This document shows, piece by piece, positions 20,134 through 26,256 of a DNA stretch of 26,256 nucleotides; within the stretch, counting starts at the first letter, position 1; every line of letters starts with the position of its first letter. Under the pieces are notes generated by a model. That model was not told where the DNA came from. It did no database searches and was given only the letters and a program-made list of their open reading frames with translations. A program made the position numbers and the translations under genes. Source of the DNA: Hypsibius dujardini. Lineage: Eukaryota > Tardigrada > Eutardigrada > Parachela > Hypsibiidae. The DNA lies in contig LRSR01002825.1 in assembly GCA_001579985.1 (NCBI GenBank), positions 1 to 26,256 of the forward strand, written 5' to 3'.

Positions 20134-20548
20134 TGGCAGCCGTATTACTCACGGTCCCGTTTACAGGTCCGCAATTCTCACCACTTGCCAGTGCATGTGC
20201 AAGACCCTGCGAGCGCTGACAAATAAACATCAACGGCTACAGCATGTAAAGCCTCATACAGATGTCATGAAAGACAGTCTCGATTGCTTTTAAATTGCAA
20301 ATCGAAAGCTCTATTCTGCTGTGTCTTGTTGTGAGACAAACAATCTCCCAGTTCTATAATTAGAATGCCTGGCAGCTGTATTACACACGGCTCCGTTACA
20401 GCCCGCAATATTCACTACTTGCCAGTGCATGTGCGAGACCCTGAGAACGCTGGCAGCTGTATTACTTAAGGCTCCGTTACAGCCCGCAATATTCACTACT
20501 TGCCAGTGCATGTGTGAGACCCTGAGTACGCTGGCAAATAAACATCAA
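20134..20548. repeat. 81-bp repeat cluster (three copies)
   Basis: Units lie at 20134-20216 (83 bp), 20370-20450 and 20451-20531 (81 bp each). They begin TGGCAGC.GTATTAC, pass through GGCTCCGTTACAGCCCGCAAT and CTTGCCAGTGCATGTG, and end GAGACCCTGAG.ACGC. The last two are head-to-tail. The first and third are each followed by TG.CAAATAAACATCAA, so the set looks like a larger duplicated block with one unit tandemly expanded. Frames across it mirror the period (27 codons) but resemble no protein. Confidence 0.8.
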
Positions 20549-20810
20549 GGCCGAAACAAAAAACCAAACTTGTTCATGACTGATCTTCATAGGCTGCCGC
20601 TGCCAGTATTATGCTATACATACACTAGGCAGAGCAGAGCCCTGGCGATTCCATAAGCACCAAACATTAACGACGAAGACTCCTTCAAGTTCCCGAAAAC
20701 TCCAATATCCAGGGAAGTCATATGTTATCCATTTTTTCTGTTCTTTCCAACCCTCTCTTCCGACTATATTAGTTTTCAAGCTTTCTGTCTCAGGACAATC
20801 TCCCGAAAAG
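20549..20810. other. Upstream region of four-TM gene copy 1
   Basis: No gene is seen. A strong acceptor-like CTTTCTGTCTCAG ends at 20793, 17 bp before the ATG. This suggests that a 5' untranslated exon lies in or before this stretch, or that the message receives a trans-spliced leader. Confidence 0.4.
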
Positions 20811-23074
20811 ATGCGATCCTGCCTGTGCTGCTCGCTGTACAATGGCTGCAAATGGGTGGCCGGATATCAATTCGTAAGTGTTGCTAAGCAGACACTCGTA
20901 CCATAATCGTACTACTGTATCAATATCAGTTATTTCAACCGGTTTCATTCACCCTCTTTGCCAAAAAAGCAAAGACAAATCGCCAGTCTATTGTTTGATT
21001 TATTTTATTCTCAACAAAAAATATCTCGAGTTAAAGTAAATGATGAACAATAACTATGGTGTGCAGACTAAATAACTAAATGACTAAATATTAATCTTAA
21101 CCCCAAAGGTATTTTTGGTAAGAATTAAATTTTGGATCGTATATCAAGACTCCATGTAATGTTTCCTCTTCAGCTGTCTGCATGTCTGGGTATCGTCGGT
21201 ATTATCTACAGCATCGCCAGCGGTGAGACCAAAGACCCTGGTATGCGGGCCCTCGAGATCGTCCTCACAGTGGTGGTGCTCGCTCTGGCAGTGGGCTTGG
21301 TCTTTGCACTGAAGCGGGTATGCATTTTGTATCTCGAAAATATTAACAAAGTTAATCCTAATCCAAATCACACTCACATAGTCCCTGTTTGAAATGATTA
21401 GTCCCAAAATTAGTTTTCATCTTTTAAAAAAACCGTTTAATAATTTGCCTCACCAACATCATCACGAGACCATCTAACTAAAAAATGATCTCACGAGTAA
21501 AAATATCGATGTTATATTGACTGTGTTCTTAATCTGCACAGTTTTTTACAAGGAGCATTAATTTTCCTATGTTTAACATTTTTTATAAATATAGCATTGC
21601 AATTTATAAATAAGCTGCTGATCGGTTGCTGAGTTTGCAGAATAACCGTGGGCTGCTGCTGATTTGGATTATCGTGAAGGCCATCTTATTGACACTTGTA
21701 GTCCTGAGTTTGATTTACATAATCTACCTGATTGTAATTTCCTCGACCATTGACCTTGATGTATACACCTCCAACGAGGAAAGTCGCAAGGTAAGCACAT
21801 GTGTCTAGCAAGTTTAGTAAAGTAAGTTAGACTAAACACTAGATGACAACAAAACTAACCCAGAATTCTAGCAATAAAATAATTAGTTTCAGAAACAAAA
21901 AATTGAGCTAAAGAATTGAGCTAGACGTGTTACTTATTGGGAATAAAAATTCCAAAAGGTATTAAAAAACTATCATTAGTCAACTGCTTTGGTTTAGATA
22001 AACTATCATTAAAAGATTATTCAGACTAATTTGGGACAATTCTCAGAACTGGAATACATAATATTTCCACTTTTTAAATTAGCTAAAAATGATTGATGAT
22101 TTATTGCATTTATTTTACCAATGGGGCCTCAATAACTGGTTTTGGGCAAAATTTCAAAGTCCAAAAAACAATGGAGTATTAGATTTTCCTCGATTTCGGT
22201 TGCAAAACCTTCGATTTTTAAAAAGGATCTGATTTCACAACTTTTGTAATAACCCAATCCAAGTTTATTTTAGATTGCATTGGAATTAACAGATTATTTT
22301 CTCAATAGTGTGCTGCAGAGACATGGGTCATTTCTGAAAAGTCACTCGGAAATTTCCGGTCAGAATGACTTGTAACTCCACACCCTGGTGCTGAAATAGA
22401 ATGCTCTTCATGCAATTCATACTAAATTCAATTGTGAATGGAAAAATGTCAGAAACGAGAACTCAAATCATTTCTAAAAATCTGATCGTTTACAATCAAA
22501 ATAAAAAGGATTCTTTAAGTATTTCCCGGACTGTACAAATTCGCCAAAAACAAGTTCTTGAGACCGCACCGATAAGATCAGTTTTATAAATTATCGCGGA
22601 TATTATACTAGTTTAAAAGAATAAAGCGAATACCTTCTGAATTCCCCTGCAAATCGTGTGCCAAGGACGAAGTAGGAGAAAAACGCCAGTTCTTGTCATC
22701 CGTTGTGGAACGGCGAGAAAAATTGCCTTCGTTTCACAATTTTAATTCTTGGATTCTGATCTTTGTGTGTAGCTCTTCCGGGAGATGAATGCAACTCTTG
22801 CAATTGCTCGTACTGTTCTTATCTTCTACATGGTTCTCATCATCCTGCATGTTATTCTCGAAGTGAGTACGACTGTTTCTTCTGCGACAAGTTGGACAAG
22901 TTGGTGTAGTGAGTTTCTTATGATTACTGGATGAGATGTGTTTTCTAGGCAATCTGCCTGGATACGGTTCGGAGCTACCGGTCAACGCTGGGGCAAGAAG
23001 GAAGAAATAACGGCTTCCAGGTGGCCTACCATGCTCCACCGGAGGATAGCAAACGCGATCAAGGCCTCGTTTAA
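20811..23074 (+). CDS. Four-transmembrane protein with Cys-rich N-terminus, copy 1
   Basis: Five exons, all separated by phase-0 GT-AG introns: 20811-20873, 21174-21317, 21641-21790, 22773-22862, 22949-23074, giving 190 residues. The N-terminus MRSCLCCSLYNGCKWVAGY is cysteine-rich. Membrane helices lie at about residues 14-38 (ACLGIVGIIYSIASG), 45-68 (LEIVLTVVVLALAVGLVFAL), 73-101 (LLIWIIVKAILLTLVVLSLI) and 125-153 (ARTVLIFYMVLIILHVILE). An acidic loop (LDVYTSNEESRK) separates TM3 and TM4. A polar C-terminal tail has SYRSTLGQE and ends RDQGLV. A short CC motif before TM1 plus four helices in about 190 residues is reminiscent of LAPTM-like and arthropod Pasiflora-type four-TM proteins, but no diagnostic motif fixes the family. 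It is probably a membrane-organising or lysosomal/plasma-membrane protein. Intron 3 (982 bp) is absent from the neighbour copy and holds a decayed foldback element. Confidence 0.85.
22035..22658. mobile_element. Decayed long-TIR foldback MITE in intron 3 of four-TM copy 1
   Basis: The right arm read inverted (CACGATTTGCAGGGGAATTC ... TTTTGATTGTAAACGATCAG) aligns with the better-preserved element at 24654-25294 along its length, as does the left arm (GACAATTCTCAG ... GGGCAAAATTTCAAAGTCCA ... GATTTCGGTTGCAAAACC). Size is about 624 bp, close to the 641 bp of the other. The ends are eroded, so the boundaries are approximate. It is non-coding and older than its relatives. Confidence 0.6.
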
Positions 23075-23628
23075 GGCAGTTCCGAAACAATTGTCGAGAA
23101 CAGCCTTACGACTTGAAAGATTTGCAGATACATATTTTTGTTACGAAGAAATACACAACTTTTAAGACAGGTCAAGCATTAAATGAATACAAATAGAGTG
23201 CATAATTGCTCCTCGCACCAACAAGCATTATCAGCCGGTTTAATTTTTGTACAATATTGAGTATAAATATATACAACGGTATATATATATATATAAATAT
23301 TGGTCATCTTTTCTTTCGTTGTCTTCCATTTTTGTTCCATTGTTGATTTCGCACTGGGTCGTGCAAGCAGTGCCCATACTGTGCTTTCTCGTGCTATGTA
23401 CTCTGTTTCCACCGAAAAAAACGAACTATGCTCGATCTTGATATCCCTTTGCATCCACATTTGAGGACCAGCACTTAGTTGGGGTGGCATTACGACGAGC
23501 CGCTCGACACATTATTTCCTGTGCGAGCCGTTAGAGTGGCAATGGACTGTTGAAATTTCAAAAAAGTTCATTTAGTGAAGTTTTCTTTGTTAGTTGCTCA
23601 TAGCCACAACCAATTTCCTTCCAGGAAG
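23075..23628. other. Spacer between the two four-TM genes, with TA repeat
   Basis: An ATTAAA at about 23179 may end the first gene. A (TA)n run lies at 23280-23300. No other gene is seen. The acceptor-like CAATTTCCTTCCAG ends at 23624, four bases before the next ATG. Confidence 0.4.
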
Positions 23629-25517
23629 ATGCGGTCCTGCTTGTGTTGCTCCCTGTACCAAACCTGCAAATGGGTGGCGGGTTATGCATTTGTAAGTCGC
23701 CTAACACATTCCTTATTTCGCAGTAACCAACATGGTTCCTGAAAAAAAATGTACCTGAGTTTCGTTGATTAGGAGTTCTTTTATAAATCCAGCGAATTCA
23801 TCTGATCGATAAGGTTTTTTAGGATATACAAATTTCACAGTATTTTCCTCTGGTTTGTCCAGGTGTCTGCGTGTCTGGGCATCTTGTCAATTGTCTACAG
23901 CATCGCTAGCGGTGAGACGAAGGGCCCCGGAATGCGAGCCTTTGAAGTTATCATGGGCCTTGTGATGCTGACTGTCGCGGTGGCCTTGGTATTTGGATTG
24001 AAACGGGTAAGTGTTTTTTTGCTACAAAAAATATTGAATTTCAAAATCATCACGATACATTAGTCAAACATGGATTGAAATAAAACAAATATGCCCTACA
24101 CAATGCTGGAACCCAAAGTGCCAAATTAGCTAGATCAAGCGATGTATATGTTCACCATCACATTGAAGAGGGCTGCAACATTCATACGGCTAGAATACGA
24201 TGCCGACCGAGTTAGAGCTATTCTGATATCACTCTTTACTTACGGCTCTAATTCGGTCAGCCTTGTATTCTAGCCGTATTTGTAACTGCAAATTAAAACA
24301 TGAGCTTTCGGTGTTTTCACTTCGCTTCTATTTGATGTGTATCAGAAAGACCGTCGCTTGCTACTGATTTGGATCGTCGTGGAGGCCACCGTCACCGCGA
24401 TCGTAATCGCCGCTCTCATCTATATAATCTACGTATATGCGAGCTCCAGTTCCATGGCTCGCGATCTTGATGCGTATGACCACGATGAAGAGCTGTGGGA
24501 ACTCAAGACGATACTCGTAGACGCTCATAGGATACTCCTCCTTCGCATTATTCTTATGAGTATTCACGTTTTTCTAGAGGTTAGTACACAGTCTATCCTC
24601 AAAGGCCTTTATTAAGGGGTCTTTTAAAATGTCAGCCTCTCGGTTTAACTTGGGATGATTTTCAGAGGGGTAACCCCAAATTATTTGCTTTATGTTTCAT
24701 GTTTTTTTCTAAAACTATAATTATGATGCTTTTCAAAATTTATTTTATGTGTCAGGATCTGAATTTTTTGGTAGAATTTCAACGTTGAGAAAACTCTGGA
24801 AGATACCATGTTCCCTGATTTTGATTGTAAAAACTTCAATCTTAAAAAATATTTTATTGTAAAAATGTTGACACTGTCCCTCTCCAAGCTCATTTTAAAA
24901 TTGTTTGGCACTAGCAGAATTATTTTTGGATGTCAGGGGCGGAAATATATGTCATTTCTGAAATATCCTTTGTTTAAGTTTCTGGTCGCGCTCGTGAATG
25001 ATCCTAGTCACGCCCCTGATCTCCAAAAAAAATACTGTTACTGTCAATCTTTTTCAAATTGAATTTTAAGAGGGACGGTGTCAAAATTCTTTAAATATAA
25101 CAAATTCAGAAGATTGTAGTTTTTACATTAAAAATCAGAGAAAAATGAATATTCCAGTGTTTTCCCCACTTCGAAATTCTGCCGCAAAAAAAGTTTTCAG
25201 AGCCTGACCGATCACATAAATTTTGAGTATGATCATAATTACAGCTCTACTAAAAAAAGCGGAAACATTCTGGGTTGCCCCTCTGAAAATCGTCAAAAGT
25301 AAAGCCTCATTGGGCTCATCGAGAGGCCAATGCTTGAGCCACCTCAATGCATGTATTGTGTTAACTCTCAATGTCTGTACACATGTTGTAGATCATTTGC
25401 TTGGATGCGATTCGGAGTTACCGATCAGTGTTGGAACAAGAGGAGCAAGCTCAGAGTTTTCCGGTGACCTACCACATCCCCGTGGCGGACAACAAAGTCG
25501 ATCATGGACTAGTTTGA
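23629..25517 (+). CDS. Four-transmembrane protein with Cys-rich N-terminus, copy 2
   Basis: Four exons in phase 0: 23629-23691, 23863-24006, 24346-24579, 25392-25517, giving 188 residues. It is a clear paralogue of the gene at 20811-23074: MRSCLCCSLYQTCKWVAGY, ACLGILSIVYSIASGETKGP, TM2 (VIMGLVMLTVAVALVFGLKR), TM3 (LLLIWIVVEATVTAIVIAAL) with IYIIYVYAS, acidic loop (ARDLDAYDHDEELWE), TM4 (RILLLRIILMSIHVFLE), and tail with SYRSVLEQEE ending VDHGLV. Exons 1, 2 and the last have the same length as in copy 1. Exon 3 here equals exons 3 and 4 of copy 1 joined, minus two codons. Intron 2 contains a strong hairpin and intron 3 a foldback MITE. The conserved ends (MRSCLCCSLY and GLV) suggest functional termini. 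The family assignment carries the same caution as for copy 1. Confidence 0.85.
24184..24279 (+). ncRNA. miRNA-sized intronic hairpin (candidate)
   Basis: Within intron 2 of four-TM copy 2, a 36-nt arm (24184-24219, starting ATACGGCTAGAATAC) pairs with a 36-nt arm (24244-24279, ending GTATTCTAGCCGTAT) around a 24-nt loop. By eye 31 of 36 positions are Watson-Crick, three are G-U and two are mismatched. The first 15 pairs are perfect. Size and shape fit a metazoan pre-miRNA. A tiny palindromic MITE is the main alternative. Without a second copy or small-RNA reads the call is tentative. The complementary strand could equally be the transcript. Confidence 0.4.
24654..25294. mobile_element. Long-TIR foldback MITE in intron 3 of four-TM copy 2
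   Basis: The left end GATGATTTTCAGAGGGG and the right end CCCCTCTGAAAATCGTC are the tips of two inverted arms of about 285 bp each, traceable inward through TATAATTATGATG, TTTTCAAAATTTAT, GACACTGTCCCTCT and TTTTTGGATGTCAGGGGCG on the left and their diverged complements on the right. The unpaired centre is about 65 bp. There is no coding capacity and no clear target duplication. It is the best-preserved of three family members in the window. The inner CAGGGGCG/CGCCCCTG pair is part of the same arms, not a separate nested element. Confidence 0.85.
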
Positions 25518-26103
25518 GGTTATGCCGAAAGGCGTTTTTCTGTCATGGCTCCAAAAGTATTGCGACTTTAAATACATGTACCATGAAAGGGTGAAAAATA
25601 TAGTCGATTATTAACTAAAACCCAATTGAAAAAAACCTCAAAGCATAACTTGAAATCTTTGGGGAAATTCCATGACATTGAACTATGCTCGCCCCGTTTC
25701 AACGTGTCTTTTTTCGAACGTGTAATGGCGCTAAAAAATCTTTTGAATTGACATCTAGTTTTTATAGTTTTGGATCTTGCGGAATGTACCATATTCCTGC
25801 AAATGAAACTAGCTTTTTATGTGCCAACCTCTGGCCATATTTTTTTCACCAGCATCTACGTGTTAAATTAAAAAAGAGATCCACTATGCATGGATTCAGC
25901 GCAGCCTGCGCGATTAAAGACGACGTACGAGCGAGTGTGACCTGACCGAAAACCAAAGATCGCACTGCGACGACGTCTGGTGCCAATCTCACGACAGTAC
26001 AACAACGATGGATCCAGATTCCAAGTTTCCTTTCCTTTAGACAGTTCTCTTAACCTACGGGAAGATATCTTTTAAAACTTGAATACGGAACTTCACAGTT
26101 TCC
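25518..26103. other. Convergent intergenic spacer
   Basis: This separates the plus-strand four-TM gene from a minus-strand gene. No gene or clear repeat is seen. A plus-strand open frame at 25685-25945 has no splice signals or protein character. No canonical AATAAA is visible for either flanking gene. Confidence 0.4.
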
Positions 26104-26222
26104 TCATGTGATTATGAGATAATCATATTCACTATCCCACCCTAGGACCATTCCGACGACGGTTGCCAGAGTGATGCTAACTGCCAGACCGATTCCCAAT
26201 GCCCAATTATGCTTTGCTGTGC
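26104..26222 (-). CDS. Last exon of a membrane protein (partial, minus strand)
   Basis: On the minus strand an acceptor TTATTGTTATAG (about 26223-26234) opens into 39 codons reading TAKHNWALGIGLAVSITLAT, continuing as a hydrophobic helix to VLGW, then a short tail DSEYDYLIIT and a TGA. One base from the previous exon completes the first codon, so that intron is phase 1. A final membrane helix with a roughly ten-residue cytoplasmic tail containing tyrosines resembles the C-terminus of tetraspanins and other small polytopic proteins. The family cannot be fixed from one exon. The rest of the gene lies beyond the window edge. Confidence 0.5.
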
Positions 26223-26256
26223 CTATAACAATAATCGGACTAAACTTCGATGGTTA

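Noticed and set aside
24940-25016. CAGGGGCG ... CGCCCCTG as a hAT MITE nested in the foldback element
   Set aside because: No 8-bp target duplication. The flanks are themselves inverted copies, so these words are the innermost part of the long foldback arms.

Overview
The window is invertebrate nuclear DNA. Its genes are intron-rich, with GT-AG introns mostly 60-500 bp, micro-exons, signal-peptide receptors and small terminal-inverted-repeat transposons in the introns. The receptor family and the compact intron style fit an ecdysozoan, and a tardigrade seems most likely to me. That is inference, because nothing in the sequence names the species. No retroviral, LTR or Polinton remains were recognised.

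Left third (1-7670) is gene-poor. It holds a fragment of a transposase-like protein (about 118-306), a minus-strand terminal exon of an unknown helical protein (1673-1941), a 281-bp tandem duplication (2011-2457), a minus-strand multi-exon gene of unknown function (3443-4403, phase-consistent model), a CTGT-type minisatellite (4478-4765), unresolved exon-like patches (4904-5941), and a perfect 65-bp duplication around a single N that looks like an assembly seam (6166-6296).

Middle (7710-17726) is the best-supported part: two tandem, same-strand, 12-exon genes with the same exon phases. Each encodes a natriuretic-peptide-receptor / receptor-guanylate-cyclase-type extracellular domain, one membrane helix and a tail of about 45-50 residues. 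Both stop where the kinase-homology domain of a receptor cyclase should begin, so each is predicted to bind ligand but lack cyclase activity, an architecture like the vertebrate clearance receptor NPR-C. Two hAT-type MITEs and one long-TIR foldback element lie in or just after the first copy. Downstream is a small intact secreted six-cysteine peptide gene resembling diapausins (18443-18661). A duplicated module carrying a conserved 22-codon micro-ORF occurs in intron 1 of the second receptor and again after the peptide gene.

Right third (20134-26256) has an 81-bp repeat cluster, then a second tandem gene pair (20811-23074 and 23629-25517) encoding four-transmembrane proteins of about 190 residues with a Cys-rich N-terminus. 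The copies differ by one intron. The intron present only in the first copy contains a decayed foldback element of the same family found in a different intron of the second copy and in an intron of the first receptor gene. The second copy also carries a miRNA-sized intronic hairpin. The window ends in the last exon of a minus-strand membrane protein.

The overall theme is local tandem duplication of membrane and secreted-protein genes, with introns colonised by small DNA transposons.
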